Position numbers and translations under genes: made by a program. From positions 165,597 to 229,596 of the forward strand of contig NMRA01000416.1 in assembly GCA_002633005.1 (NCBI GenBank): a stretch of DNA of 64,000 nucleotides. Reading direction: 5' to 3'. Origin of the DNA: Phoronis australis. Lineage: Eukaryota; Phoronida; Phoronidae. Of this stretch, positions 1 to 11,990 are shown one piece after another (positions within the stretch are counted from its first letter, which is position 1; every line of letters begins with the position of its first letter). Under the pieces are notes generated by a model that had not been told where the DNA came from, did no database searches, and saw only the letters and a list, made by a program, of their open reading frames with translations.

Positions 1-199
1 TGAAAATTATCATGTTAAATCCAATGTGCAGCTGATTGTGTATTTTCTTGTTTTAACAAGCGGGCATGCAATAAAAATTATGTATTTGTCAAGGGCATTT
101 CTGCATTAAATTATTCGTGCCACAATTCAAGTATGTTGTAGTCTTGCAGCAATATTTTTTTTGGTGGTTCGCAAAAACTTCTATATAACCCCATGAAGA

Positions 200-500
200 T
201 GTTTGCGGCAAGCTTGCAGCAATGTGTGCGGCTGGGTTGCAGGAACTGTTCCATATAAGGACATAGAGATGTTTGCGGCAAGCTTGCGGCAAACTTCATT
301 TGCATGGTAAAAGTTTGCTGCATGTTTGCGGCAAGCATGCGGCAAGCTTGCGGCAATGTTTGCGGCTGGGTTGCAGGAAATTTGCATCCACTCTTTGGTC
401 AGAGTTGATTCTACGTGTTTGCGGCTGGTTTGCAGAAACTTTTGCAGCAAGCTTGCCGCAAGTTTGCGGCAAGTGTTTGCATGAAGGCCTTTTTTTGGTA
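200..500. repeat. Degenerate TTGCGGCAAGC-rich repeat
   Basis: Short units built around TTGC(A/G)GCAAGC, which is nearly self-complementary, recur about a dozen times. A larger unit containing GCGGCTGGGTTGCAGGAA appears at about 229-250 and again at 362-380. All six frames give Cys/Ala/Leu/Gln-rich open stretches here because the units contain no stops. They look like repeat artefacts, not genes. Confidence 0.6.
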
Positions 501-560
501 TGGATGCCCTTGATGGTACGTGAAGAACCACTAAACGAGGTACTGTATTAACATATTTTG

Positions 561-2294
561 GTATTCTGGGACCGACCACCTAAGCTCCATTAATCTGTAG
601 CTGAGTGCTTGGTCGACTGTGAGGACGGTATGTTCCTGTCCAAAATAGGACGATATAGCCATGCATCTCTTTACAACAGTATTTAAAAGTCATGCTGTTA
701 CGTTTACAATACTTTTATGTCTTATCTAAATAGTGAGATGTTCGCAAAAAACATTGATAATTCCGATTTCTAATTTATTTTTCAGGCTTTATTAATGAGC
801 ATTTGTAACTTAGTGAAGATGAAATAAGCTTCACATGTGTCATAATGATTTTTCTAGACCTTCACAACATTGGTATAAACACCTTATTTGTCACATTTGC
901 CCGCAAATTCATAAAGTTACACCAAAATTTGAATTTTTCGGTAATGGCAGAAGGTAATTAGCATAATTGAGGAATTTAATGACTTTCATTAATTTGTTCT
1001 CAAAATTAAGGGATCTAAATACACTACACTGTGTTTTTGTAGTAACAATTTCACAATTATTTGTCACATATTGCACTCCTGGTCTCAAGAATGTTTCTTA
1101 TCTTGTTGGTTTGGCGGCCATTTTGTTTATGCAAAAACTCAGAATCCAGCTTGGGAACAGGCATACGATCGAAATCAGCACACCACAATTATGCTTAAAA
1201 GATTAGGTGCTCCACTTTTACTAAAAAATGCCTCTAACATGCACATTCCCCAGAAATGCGTCTAGAATATACCGACATTTTAAGCGACATTCATCAGTGC
1301 ACTGATGAAAAAGTGTGACAAAGACTGATCTGATTGGCTGTCTTCCATTTTCAGTGGAACCACCCCACTTTAGTTATGACAATTAATGTGACAAAATTGC
1401 GACCTCATTAGTGCTCATGCCTTTCACTCTTGTGTAGTTGTGCATTTTAGTACTATTTCTGTGTAGTTTACCACTATTTACTTACATTTAATTTACTAAA
1501 GTGTTGCCGGAGACATGATCTCCTTGTGGTTCCCTAGATATAATTTTTTGAGTTTACAACTATGCTTGTGGATTGACTTTTGACCTCAGTCCTGTTTTTG
1601 CATTTGTTTTCCCCAATACAGTCTCTTTATTTTTGGTGCCATTTGGTTGTGTCTCTTGTGTTATTCACCTCTCCTTATAATTTCCACAACGTTGACATTA
1701 GATAGAAAATACATAACAGATGACAACCTTTCTGTATTTACAGGACATGTTACCAGGTAATCTTCTTATCAGACAGCCAGGAAATGTTGATTGGTCAAGG
1801 TTTTGCTTCAGCTTTTGTAACATCATAAAATGTAATCTTCGCTGTTAAATTTGCTTTCGTCCACTGTATGAGTTGTGTCAATAAGGTCCCACACAACCTT
1901 ACTAAAGACACTTGTCACATGCAAATATCTCTAAAATAGTTACCAAAAAAATTACCAAATAACTTTTTCAGCAAAAAATTAAAAACTACAACACTATATA
2001 TTTTTTAAATCCTTGATAGTAACAGAATCGTACTATGTGCCCAAAGTTAATACCAGAATGTTGTAATTATGTGGTGACATTTAAATAAAATCAGATTTTT
2101 CAACTGTTCACATGCAACTTGCAATTAGTCTAGCTATAAAAGCACGTCTGAGATTTTAGCTAGAGATGTCAACATTCCTTTCACCTATGGCTTTTCAGAG
2201 CCACACTTTCAGGCTAGAAGTCCTTAAAAGAAAACCCAAGGACACGCTTTTTTAGCAAACAGAATAAAAAAATTGCGTTTTTGAAGAAATCAAG
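561..2294. other. No gene recognised
   Basis: A+T-rich sequence with only short unsupported open frames, such as 967-1265 on the plus strand. No splice-bracketed coding stretch, RNA gene or clear transposon end was found. It could be intron of the kelch gene or intergenic DNA. Confidence 0.5.
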
Positions 2295-2296
2295 TA

Positions 2297-4119
2297 CCGT
2301 ATTCGCCGTAATAACCGCCCATGCCCCTATAAGCGCCCCCCCCACACGTTCTCAGACTTTGCTGAAATAAGCGCCCAGTCCATGAACGTGTACATGCGAA
2401 CAATGACGTACCTACGGTCCTAAAACTCGGCTACAGTAACATCTTCCAATTTATCAAAAAAGTTTTGCAAGGGTCATCTAGACCACCAGCGGTACTGCTA
2501 CGTTTGTATTTAGCCGTGACTATACACTTCAAAGTAACGCAGCGCTTCAAAAAGAACGCAACAGCGTTGCTACTCTCGCAACGACCATGTCCCACTATGG
2601 TCTGACCTTTCAGTAGACACATCGACTGTCTCATGAATAAAAATAACTTGGTGTTAAACGCACATGGCCAGGAAGCGTGCGCTACATACATGAATCTGTC
2701 ATCCAAGACATGTTTGCGTTATTTTTTTACATGGATTGTTGGATTAATCATAATTGGTGTTTTTAAGCCGAATATCCGATAAAATGACAACTGACAGTGA
2801 ATGCTTGCACACCCTTACACCGAAAAATAACTGTCAGATAGTTATGTACGCATCCAGCTACACGGCGACTAATATGGGCCTTACTGAGACAAATGTCGAA
2901 AGTTTTTAGCACGAGACCGGCAAGTGCTGAATGAAACACGCTCTGGTTTAGGCCTACTGCTTGTGCAAATTTCTTTAGACACATTGCACATCAAGCTCGT
3001 TAGATTGCGTGGCTCTGGCCAAAAGACGGTCTCTGCTTTGGCAATTGAACTCTGGTGACACGCACGCGCTCGCTTATTCGCAGACGAACTTCAAAACAAA
3101 CGTCACGTGACAACGACATTTATGATCGACATATGTCCCGAATAAAGATAAATGATACGTGCGTCGCAAGCTCGTTACCAGAGATGAAAAGGAGACCGAG
3201 GTAGGCGATATAGGTCATTTATTATGACTAATACAATTACAATATAATGAATACAGGTAAATAACGTATAATAGGTAATCTCTGGTAAGATGGGCAATAA
3301 AAAGCGCTGGCCACGTGGAAGTACGAGAAAATGACGAAAACTGGGAGGAAGAGGGTGGGAAAAGTGAATGAGTTTTGACGTATGACAATGTGGCCGGAAC
3401 AAGGTGAACTGAAAGAGAGGTTACAATAACAAAGAAAAACGCCCCTAAAGACACGTGACAATCGTCAGCCTATAAGAGCCACGTGATAACAGCAGACCAC
3501 TCCGAAGGCTGGGAAACGACGTGTAGTCCTGCACAAAGGGATAATGGAATAGACCGAGATGAGGGGGAAAAGGAGTAAGACGAGTCCATATGCTCACATA
3601 TTTAACGAGTGAAATACATTGTGTGTTCATCCAGACATTTTTTCTCGCCGTGTTGCCGATCGTAGATGTCACGATGTTGCACAGACTTGTACTTAAGCCT
3701 GCCGTTAATCCAGAATACACGGAAACTTAAAAAAAAATCTTAGGGACGCTACTTAGAAAACTTAATGAGGATTTCAGGTAATTTTGCTTGAGTCGAAACT
3801 GTTTTTATTCAAGCATTGAAGTCGCCATATCGAAGACGGCGATTTCGAGGCAGTCAGTCGGTGAGTTTCCGCCCTGGGATTTCAGCACAATTTTCTGTAA
3901 AATGATCGTAATTTAGCAGCAAAGTTTTGATAGCAATGCACCACAGTTTTGTTGGAAGTCTTTCACAGATTAGATACGTCACAGAGCATAAATTTCGTGA
4001 ATCTTAGCTTCCGATTTCACCTGTTTCGGAGACCGGGTTTCAACCGCCTTGGGTTATAATAAGCGCCCCCTGAACCGAACTTTTCTAAGCACCCTGGGCG
4101 GTTATTATGGCGAATACGG
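2297..4119. mobile_element. TA-flanked terminal-inverted-repeat DNA transposon (Tc1/mariner-pogo-like), non-autonomous
   Basis: The left end reads CCGTATTCGCCGTAATAACC and the right end is its reverse complement with one mismatch in 23 bases. Both ends are flanked by TA (2295-2296 and 4120-4121), the target duplication typical of the Tc1/mariner/pogo group. The subterminal GCGCCCCC blocks also face each other. No transposase frame is visible, so the copy is non-autonomous. A 500-bp element is nested at 3121-3620. A partial reverse-oriented relative without that insertion lies at 8988-9560. The superfamily is inferred only from the TA duplication and end structure. Confidence 0.75.
3121..3620. 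mobile_element. 500-bp nested insertion (segments A then B) with ACATT duplication
   Basis: The segment is flanked by ACATT at 3116-3120 and 3616-3620. The related copy at 8988-9560 reads straight through this point without it, so it is an insertion into the TA element. Its first part (A, 3121-3325) matches 46655-46840 and its second part (B, 3330-3620) matches 46340-46655, so the order is swapped relative to that copy. Segment A holds an inverted pair TTACCAGAGA/TCTCTGGTAA. Short open frames on the minus strand have no recognisable content. Confidence 0.65.
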
Positions 4120-4121
4120 TA

Positions 4122-4798
4122 TATAAAAATGCCACAAACTCCATGAAAAATCAAGATTTGTGAGAAAAACACAATCGTGATTACAAACCATTGGACACAG
4201 CTTTCTAACAAATAATAAGATTCTGTGATAAGGCCAGTCTTATCTTTGTTTGCCCTTACTCGACCCCACCTTTAACATCTGGGTAGTTAAGTTAAGGTAG
4301 GGAAAATTTCTTTATAACTTCATTCATCAATTTTGCAACTATTCCTCAACCAATGAGCCATGCCTTCATCAAGAGTCTTTAGAAATTAACAACTCACGTT
4401 TGAGATTTTGTTGAAGGATTTTTGCTCTGTTTTTGTAACAAAACAACCAAGTTTCCAGGAAGGACTTATTGACTTATTCCTGGGCTGAGTCATCAATCAA
4501 GTGAGAAATTCATTATAACACTTTGTGTACAAAAATAAATAAAGTCAGAAGAATTTCTGTGAATAACATTTTCTGAGTAGGCGGGATTTGAGCAGGTCAG
4601 TCAGGTAAGGGCAAACGAACTTAATTTTAATTTAAATTAGGCCTCATCGAGAAATTCAAAAATACATAGATTATGTGTTTAATATTAATACTAAAATCCT
4701 TCAGGTAATGAAGGTAGCCCGGTCGTCATTACTCTAACCTTATTTTTTTACCAATACCTCGAACCAGGTCATAAAAATCTGCATTATGTTGCACTCAC
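4122..4798. other. Non-coding, probable kelch-gene intron
   Basis: Lies downstream (minus-strand sense) of the splice donor at 4798-4797. No further kelch exon was recognised between here and the left edge. The remaining exons are probably outside the window or too short to see. Confidence 0.45.
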
Positions 4799-4899
4799 CT
4801 ATGACGTAAATCTGATCTTTATACACCACAGCACCCATCCAAGACTTAGGAGAGGACATGGGTCTCAGAGAAGTCCACTGATCCAATGAAGGGTCATAT
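4799..4899 (-). CDS. Kelch-repeat exon of a kelch-like gene
   Basis: On the minus strand a 101-base exon is bracketed by an AG acceptor (CATTTAG) and a GTGAGT donor. It encodes a near-complete kelch blade: YDPSLDQW, then RPM, then a run ending VYKDQIYVIG. The next base pair should complete the double glycine in the following exon. The intron entering it is phase 2 and the one leaving it phase 1. It is most simply a later exon of the BTB-BACK-Kelch gene at 26809-23847. That gene's third exon ends with one leftover base, however, so at least one unseen exon must lie between. A separate neighbouring kelch gene is the alternative. Confidence 0.75.
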
Positions 4900-5349
4900 C
4901 TAAATGAAATTTTAATGTCCTTACAAAGAAAGCATCATGAAAGGCTGAAGGCCCGTAAGCAGCAAGCAATTTGTCTGCAACATAAAGGTATTTGTCAGGG
5001 AGTATTTGCAGCAATGCTGTACTGTCGACATAGCGCAATTAACAAGGAGCAGCTGACATTGCAGTTGAAAATAGTCAAATCTAGTTCAGCACAGTGCATA
5101 GCTTTTCATAGTACGAGACGGAGGTGAGACAAGGAAACAACAAAAGATGGTTGATGTTTGGAGCAGTAGTGGCTGCTTGTGTGACACATAAAGCAATGGT
5201 TGAAACAAGAGCTGCACTGCAGAGCATTGGCATACACCCACCATGCATCGCGTACAGCACCAATACATACACAAAACATACAAAGAGTGCCGTACATGAA
5301 GTAATATCCCACGAGACATTCTCCTGCGTATTGACCAAGACATGTTCTC

Positions 5350-6315
5350 CAGTGGCGGATCTAGGATATCGCAAAGGGGGGGCCCAACATTTTGTCCGGC
5401 TGTAAGCATTTGCGCAAACCATGATTGTAGATGCGCATAGCACCGAATGGGGGGGGAGGTCAGGAAATTTTTCTATTTTTTCCTCTAAAAATCAAGCATT
5501 TTCCTTGATTCCTGAAGTGTTATCCAAGAAAAAAGGCAAAAAAAAAACGTAGAACGTGTCAAACAGGAAAACTGCAAGATACAAGAGACTCGAACTCACA
5601 ACCTGGTGAATAGAGCGCGCATGCTTTACCACTACACCACCACGACTTAACTACTGATCATATACTAAGAGACCTACTTGTTTATGGTCCATAGAGTTTG
5701 CGCGCGAAACCTACTTCTTTTTGTAATGTTATTACATGTTTTATATTTTGTGCAATCGGTTCTTAACAAATTTGTTGTATTTAAAATAGTCTTCAAATTC
5801 CCAAAAGGCCAAATCTGTTTTTCGTGTTGGCAATTGCTTTGGAAATCGTCTTAAGTTAAGGTTTGACAAAGAGAGAACTATTAGTTTCTGAGTGATTCAC
5901 TAAGGCTTCGATTAAAATTCACATCTTACCAGCAGCTTCTGTTTTTACATCGTCAATCAGGTTCCATTTTCTTTAAAAAATGAAGTAAATTTTCTTCATT
6001 GCACAGTGGAGCAGACGATGGAAATGGAGTCGTAGTGCGTAGCGCCACTGCCAGTCGCCTGGGATATCGCGGGAGAGCCTATATTTAGCCATAGTTCCGT
6101 TACGAATAAGCCGTGTTCCGAATTTGACACTTGAAATTGGATCTGAGCCCCCCCCCAAACACTAAAACTGCACACATTTAAATGTTGTTTCATCCGTATA
6201 ATTTTAATTACCGGGGTTAATTAATAAACTCAACCTTTCCCTACGCTCTTGCTGTTTTATTTCTTTTGCGGCAGCCAAGGGGGGGGGGGCGGGCCCCNCC
6301 CTAAATCCGCCTATG
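5350..6315. mobile_element. hAT-like non-autonomous element, copy 1
   Basis: Starts CAGTGGCGGATCTAGGATAT and ends CCTAAATCCGCCTATG, the reverse of CATAGGCGGATTTAGG. CA-G-GGCGGAT ends are characteristic of many hAT elements. An 8-bp target duplication could not be recognised in the flanks. G-runs follow each end, and a single N at 6298 marks uncertain sequence. There is no transposase. Its left 600 bases recur at 33738-34345 and its left 370 bases at 32275-32640. An internal tRNA-like stretch lies at about 5575-5650 (minus). Confidence 0.65.
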
Positions 6316-7139
6316 ATCTCGTTGAAATAAAGCCACTGGTTGTGAAAATAGGGATGTTGTGTTCGATGCAAAGTAAAAACCGTGCTATCCGATGTTCCTA
6401 TAAGGGGTTTTTACCAACACACTTTCGTGGTTTAGAGTTCGAAGAATTTGTCGCAAGGCTCTTGCCGACACTTACAGTGAATCAGTGATCCCAAAGCGAC
6501 TTCTACATTTGAAAGCAAACCTTACAGTTTTAAAAATCATTTAGGTAAAGTAAATTACATGAGGGCACTAGCCTGAGCTGTGAATGCTTTATTGAAATTT
6601 CTTAAAAGTTGAGGGGGTCGCTTAGTCGAATTGGGTCCTTATTTCAAAGTAGGGGATAGCCGCATAAATGAGTATGGTCATTAACCCAAATGTTCACGAA
6701 GTTTGAATAAGAAAGATTATCATAAATACAGTTTTGTGCGGCAAACTCTGCCTACGGCGTAACTGTGTTGGCCAACCTGATTATACAAACAATAGCCATA
6801 CATTGCTCCATTTACTCCCGTCTCTAAAAAACAATGCTGTTTGCTAAATCATCAAGGCTACATTTTGTGCGGACATTTTGGTGAATTAACGTAGTTGTTT
6901 CCCGTTTCACGCACTGTGTGATATGTGTAATGTTTCATTTTCGTGCTGTTAACATTCCCTTTAAATGAGAAAAGGAGCGATTTGAGTTTCTCCAAGCAGC
7001 CGCAGTGTGATACTGTCGTGAGATAAAGTAATCAGGCCAACTTTCAAGAAAAATAAATTATGTTTTCTCCCAAAAAGTTGATCGTTTCAAGAATTAGTAG
7101 ATCATAACATCGTTGTTTTATGACATTTTAATATGGGTG

Positions 7140-8240
7140 GGGAAATTCCATTTGCGATGGACGTCCAATCAGAGAATATTTAGATCAATTGTGAAAAAAA
7201 ATTCATCCTAGGAAAAAAATTAATACATCAATTCTTAAGTCTCATTGATAGCTTCAAACCATGTACTAACTACTCTACTATCTTTTTATTTGAATGAGAA
7301 AATTGCCTTAAAAGAGGTGTGACCGACATATGCAGAGAATTTGAATTTTTGAAAAAAAATTTGATGTCAATTTTCTGTGACTTGCATGAAATTAATTTTT
7401 TGTTTTATATGATTTAGAGGAATGTTTGTAAAGAACAACATTCTAATTTTTTTTGGTAATATCTTCTTAGAAACTTTGTCAGACAACTCTATGTAAGGTG
7501 AGTGTGACGGAAAAAAGCTCTGATTTTCTAGTATTATTTCTAGTATTAAATTGTTTGTTGTGGCTAAGACATTAATTCAGAATACTTCAAACTTCAGTAT
7601 TTAAGCTATGGTCTTCTACAAATAATAACGCTTTTTTAATCAATTAATCTCTTGCACGAAATCAACACCTGAGGTAAACCCAAGCTTGGAATACTTTAGG
7701 ATTTGAACTTTTCAACACATATGATTAAATATATGAAACAACTTCCTAAAATTCTTACTTCTATTCCAAGATGGTATACAACTTGGATGGGAATGAGTTT
7801 GATAATAATTTTGTATTTGACACATGTGGTATCACAAAAAGTATTTTTATGGGTTAAGTAGAATACAAATTCAAAACCTTTTAATAAGTAATATTTTGTA
7901 TGCGACTATTCAAAATCTAAAATGTGAAATCAATCATAAAACATTGACTGCGTTTTAAAAAATTATTTTTTAAAATAAGACTTGCCCTATTAGCTTGTAC
8001 AAACTTGTTGTCTGAGCCATGATTCCCTGATAGTTCTGATGCATGTCCATGTTAATATTGAAAGCGATATTCAAAAAGTATTAGTAACAGGACTTAAGTA
8101 TCTTACAACAAAGTCTGAAGCAGACTATAAGTTCAGCATGGTACAGTTGACAACACTGACTTATGTTTTGAATCTAAACACTGGTACTGTCTTACAGTGT
8201 GAAGGCAGACATTAAATTACATTAAATTTAGGACTATTGT
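7140..8240 (-). mobile_element. CGTCCGTCAC element, inverted partial copy
   Basis: Read on the minus strand this block parallels 30920-31993. Shared stretches include the AATTCTCTG..GTCACACC..TTTAAGGCAATTTTCTCA run and the terminal CACAAATGGAATT. It contains only the right-hand part of the element. A further piece of the left-hand part in the same orientation lies at 23125-23480. No coding capacity is visible. Confidence 0.6.
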
Positions 8241-8295
8241 CAGAATAAATATTGATTAAGTACTTACTACATGTAGATTCATTTTAAATTGCCCA

Positions 8296-8975
8296 AAATT
8301 TGTGCATAAGTACTTTAAATCATGTAGGGGTCAAACTTTTTGACATGTATTTTAACGTCAAGATCTCTTTTTAGATGATGTTTACTACTTTGGTTCTGGG
8401 GTCAAAGCACCCTAAAGATTCTAGAAGTTTCTGAGAGAAAATCGTAATAGCCAATGATACGATTGGATATGATCAAGTGGTTTCTTTAAGGCAATCATAT
8501 AATTTGGGCTGAAATTAGCAAAATACTCAGATGAGCTATAGTAGTTGAAACTAAAAGACTAATTGCTACAGAGAAGAGAGGAAATTGTACAACAGAGCCA
8601 TCTCGTGGAAGATTCTAAAGAGTATCTTGGCAAGGGCAAGGGTTAACAAACAAGAAGTTAAGAGCTTGTCACTTGCATTATGGGTAGTAAGATGATGCCT
8701 GCAAGTGTTGCGTCACGAAAGACTCATGTCCTGAACACATCCACTACAAGAAACTGTAGGAACACTGCATTTATCCACCTTTACTCTTATCAGGCTTCTA
8801 TTGGGAGTCAGCATGCGTGAATAATTGGCTGATAAGCCACCTCTGGAACTACTTTTGACTGAATGGATGACCAGGCCATAAAATGATAATTATCCAAGAC
8901 CAGTTACTAATGCAACAAAGAATAATGTCATAGCATCACCTAGCCTTGGTAGAAAGCTGTATAATGTATTGGCTC
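8296..8975. repeat. Dispersed repeat, left copy part 1 (inverted relative to 20105-20612)
   Basis: Matches the reverse complement of about 20105-20612. Shared stretches include GATTGGATATGATC, the GGTTCTGGGGTCAAAG run, and the GAGCCATCTCGTGGAAGATT and GGCAAGGGCAAGGGTTAA segments. No reading frame is conserved, so this is a non-coding repeat. Confidence 0.6.
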
Positions 8976-8987
8976 TAATAAACGCTT

Positions 8988-9560
8988 AGAAAAATTCATT
9001 TCACGGGGAGGGGACGCTCATTGTAGCCTTAACGGCAGTTGAAACCCGGTTTCCCAAACGGGTAAAATCGGAAGCTAGAATTCATCAAATTTACGCTCTG
9101 TGACCTATTTGTAGCCTATGACAGTCTTTCTACAAAATTGTGGTGCATTGCTATCAACTTCCGTTGTTAAATTACGATAATTTTTCAAAAAATTGTGCTC
9201 ATCACAGGGCGAAAACTTGCCGAATGATGCGTCGCTGAATCGCGATCGTCAATAGGAAAACTTGAACTCTTGAATAAAAATATAGTTTCGACTCAATAAA
9301 TTACCTGAAATCTTCCTTATGTTTTACAATTTTTAAAGTTCAAGTAGAGTCCAGATTAATTGCGATTAAGTCCAAATCTGTGCTACATCGTACCCCACAA
9401 CACGAGAAAAATCTCTGGATGAACACTCATGTTGTTGTCACGTGACGTTTGTTTTGAAGTTCGTCTGCGTATGAGAGTGAGTGAGCGTACGTGTGCAAGT
9501 CATCGACGACAGACTTTTTTGTTACAAAAGGCAGAGGATTATGCAAGAAAATGGCGTTTA
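8988..9560 (-). mobile_element. Partial inverted copy of the TA-flanked transposon
   Basis: Read on the minus strand it follows 3040-4095 of the TA element but lacks the 500-bp nested insertion. Diagnostic shared pieces are GAAACCGGGTTTCAACTGCC, the ACAGAGCGTAAATTT run and CAGACGAACTTCAAAACAAA. The terminal CCGTATTCG inverted repeat is missing. It sits inside a 1.46-kb block (about 8976-10439) that interrupts another repeat. Confidence 0.6.
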
Positions 9561-10439
9561 CTAGATTGTTTTTAACTTAAATGGATGCAACGTGCAATGT
9601 GAGTGCTGGTTAACTCACAGATTTTGTGTGCACAGGCCGACGGTCGTTAGCTCTACCGTGGAGTATTAATAGTCCAAGGCTTGATCTACATGTTAGGGAC
9701 GAGGTGAACTACCTGGGCTGTGTGAAATTTCTGGGTCTAACGGAGACACTGACGCAGTGGTCAGCCAGCTCGCTGTATCACGACTATAGTCAAAATCCAA
9801 ATTCGTTTTATCGTGTCCCTGTCAATAATAACGGCATGCTAAAGTTTCTTAATTTTCGTACTTCAGGAACATAACAATCATGTGTTTTGTACATACGCGC
9901 ACGCCGCAGATCACACCTCGGAAATTGCCGATTTGACGGATGACAATGAATGAGCGCAATGAAATTAAACAACGACCTTTTACAGCTTGTAAGATTCATA
10001 ATAAACGTATTTTGAATATTGCAATGCATGTGTTCCAAAATCTAAATAACTTGGGTCCTATATTTTTGTATTCGTGCGCGCCGAATGAAAGTAATCGTGA
10101 GTGTTGCTGTATTGCAAAATCTCTTATCCTGGGCCGATTTGAAAAATTCAAAGTTGTACTCATATTTGTTTTCGCTCCTCTTTTCAAATATTACAGTAAA
10201 AACTACGTAAAACTCTCTCCATGAAAAGTACAGTCTGCTAACTAGATTGTAATCAGCTGATCATATCCGCATGAGCGAAGCCAATTATCCTCGCTCGTGA
10301 CTCGATGAATAGAGCAGCTTGGCGGCATCCCTTTGATCGTGAGCCGAGCGCGACTCGGCCAAGGTGGATAAATACGGTCTAGTTCAATTTTCCAAACCCC
10401 ACCATTTACCTTGACCATTGGGGTTAGGACCAATCTTAT
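9561..10439. other. Insertion-block remainder, no gene recognised
   Basis: Remainder of the sequence that separates the two halves of the repeat at 8296-8975 and 10440-10745. Open frames here (for example 9626-9874) carry no motif, plausible splice sites or repeat support. Confidence 0.4.
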
Positions 10440-10745
10440 TTAGTGGGAATGTTTATAGCATGCTGGGACCAGCAAGTACACTGTCGCAGTACAGTGTGTA
10501 ATAGTTGGAAGATTTACCAACAGGACTGTCATCCAACAAGTGTCAAGTCCTGCAGTTTGGATAGCAGATAAGACATTATAATTGATTGAAGTAATCTTTA
10601 CACAGGGCGATAGCGTAGTTACTCTTCTTCATAGTTGATTACTTAATTTACAACAGGCTTCACATGTTTTATGACTGGATTTAATCATTCTCTCTTCATC
10701 TGCGCACCATCTCAAAGCACAGCTACCTTTTAAATAAACCCAGAG
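10440..10745. repeat. Dispersed repeat, left copy part 2 (inverted relative to 19785-20105)
   Basis: Reverse-complement match to about 19785-20105. Shared stretches include GACCAGCAAGTACACTGT, CATCCAACAAGTG, the AAAGCACAGCTACCTTTTAA region and GTAGTTACTCTTCTT. Together with 8296-8975 it forms one copy split by the block between them. Confidence 0.6.
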
Positions 10746-11239
10746 TCAATTTCTGACAATTATGATTTAGAAATATGCCAAGCTAATAAAATTATCAGAT
10801 CCTGGTCCTTATTAGTGGCAACAGCTTGATTAGCTTTTCAATTAACATTTTAATTCATGTCTTCTTTACAATTTTAAAGAGACACATCATAGTTCATGCA
10901 GATATAAGTATGGCTATTTTTTTCAAATGAGACTATCTTAGTTAGTCTCAAAGTGTACAGAACGGTTCCGCACTTTTTTATATCCACTTTGGGCCATAAA
11001 AATGGTATGAAACAAATCTATACCTTACCCTGAACATGTTTACAGTGTTACATTTTTATTTGATCCATTAGCATTTTCTTAATTAAGAAGTTTAATTTTT
11101 GCAATGCAGAATATTCCGCACATTTTGCAGAATATTACGTACTTGCAGAATACTGCACAAGTTTTGTGGAATACTGACTTGTGAAATATTATGTATATTT
11201 TGTGGATTAATAATCAAAATAATAACTTATTTTTAAAAA

Positions 11240-11990
11240 TCAACGTGACAATTGCAGATGGGTTCCACAAACAGAAAAGTTTAACATAGGACTAAAATTT
11301 TTTAATTTTCTCCCGGCCCAATAAACATGAATTACATTCCATTCCTTGAGGGCCCTCTTGGAAAGCAGTGCTATCACTGAAGAGGCCACCCTCATTTTAA
11401 ATATCACAATAATAAATAAATAAATAAATAAATTCTCAGTAACACTTGAAAGTATAATGTGCCCACTCTCAATAATTAATCAATGTGACAGTTGCAGAAC
11501 GGTTCCGCAAACAGAATAGTTTTTTGGAGGACTCAATATACTTAATTCTCATGTCCAATCAAGCTAAAATGCATTCCATAATCAATACCACTTGAAAGTA
11601 TCAATGTAACAATCCTAAAAATTGCTTGATCAATGTGACAGTTGCGGAACCCTTCCGCATTCGGAAATGTTCCGCATGGGGAGCGATTTCACAAACAGAA
11701 TGGTTTTGTGGGGTATTGTTTTGTCGGGTATTGTTTTGTCCAATCAACTTAAAATGCATTCCATTATCAATGCCACTTGAAAGTATCGATGTGACAACCC
11801 CAACAGTAATTAGTTGATCAATGTGACAGTTGCGGAACCGCTGCGCATGTGCAACCGTTCCGCAAACAATAGTTTTGTGGAGGTCACAATTTTTAAAAAA
11901 ATTTTCTTGCACAATTAAGTTGAAATATAATCTATTCCCAATAACACACGAAAATATCAATGTGTCGACATGAACAATGATTAAGAATGA
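11240..11990 (+). repeat. Tandem array of about 150-185 bp units with TGCGGAACGGTTCCGCA palindromes
   Basis: Four units start near 11244, 11482, 11632 and 11817. Each begins TCAATGTGACAGTTGC, followed by a perfect or decayed TGCGGAACGGTTCCGCA palindrome, an ACAGAATAGTTTTGTGGAGG-type run and AATGCATTCCAT. The first unit is interrupted by a LINE tail. The array recurs in reverse orientation at 22060-23070. Confidence 0.7.
11345..11433 (+). mobile_element. 5'-truncated LINE/SINE 3' tail ending in (AATA)n
   Basis: A block beginning GAGGGCCCTCTTGGAAAGCA and continuing through CACTGAAGAGGCCACCCTCA to a TAAATAAATAAA tail. It is nearly identical to 51386-51466, where the flanks differ completely, and here it interrupts a unit of the satellite-like array. 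A simple-repeat tail plus 5' truncation is the usual signature of CR1/L2-type retrotransposition; the class is inferred. Confidence 0.6.

Noticed and set aside
181-579. Cys/Ala-rich 132-codon frame on the minus strand
   Set aside because: Product of stop-free repeat units; no start context or domain.
5342-6323. 8-bp target duplication for hAT copy 1
   Set aside because: ATGTTCTC and ATCTCGTT do not match, so the element class rests on terminal sequence only.
9626-9874. 82-codon plus-strand frame as a gene
   Set aside because: Lies in an insertion block with no motif or splice signals.
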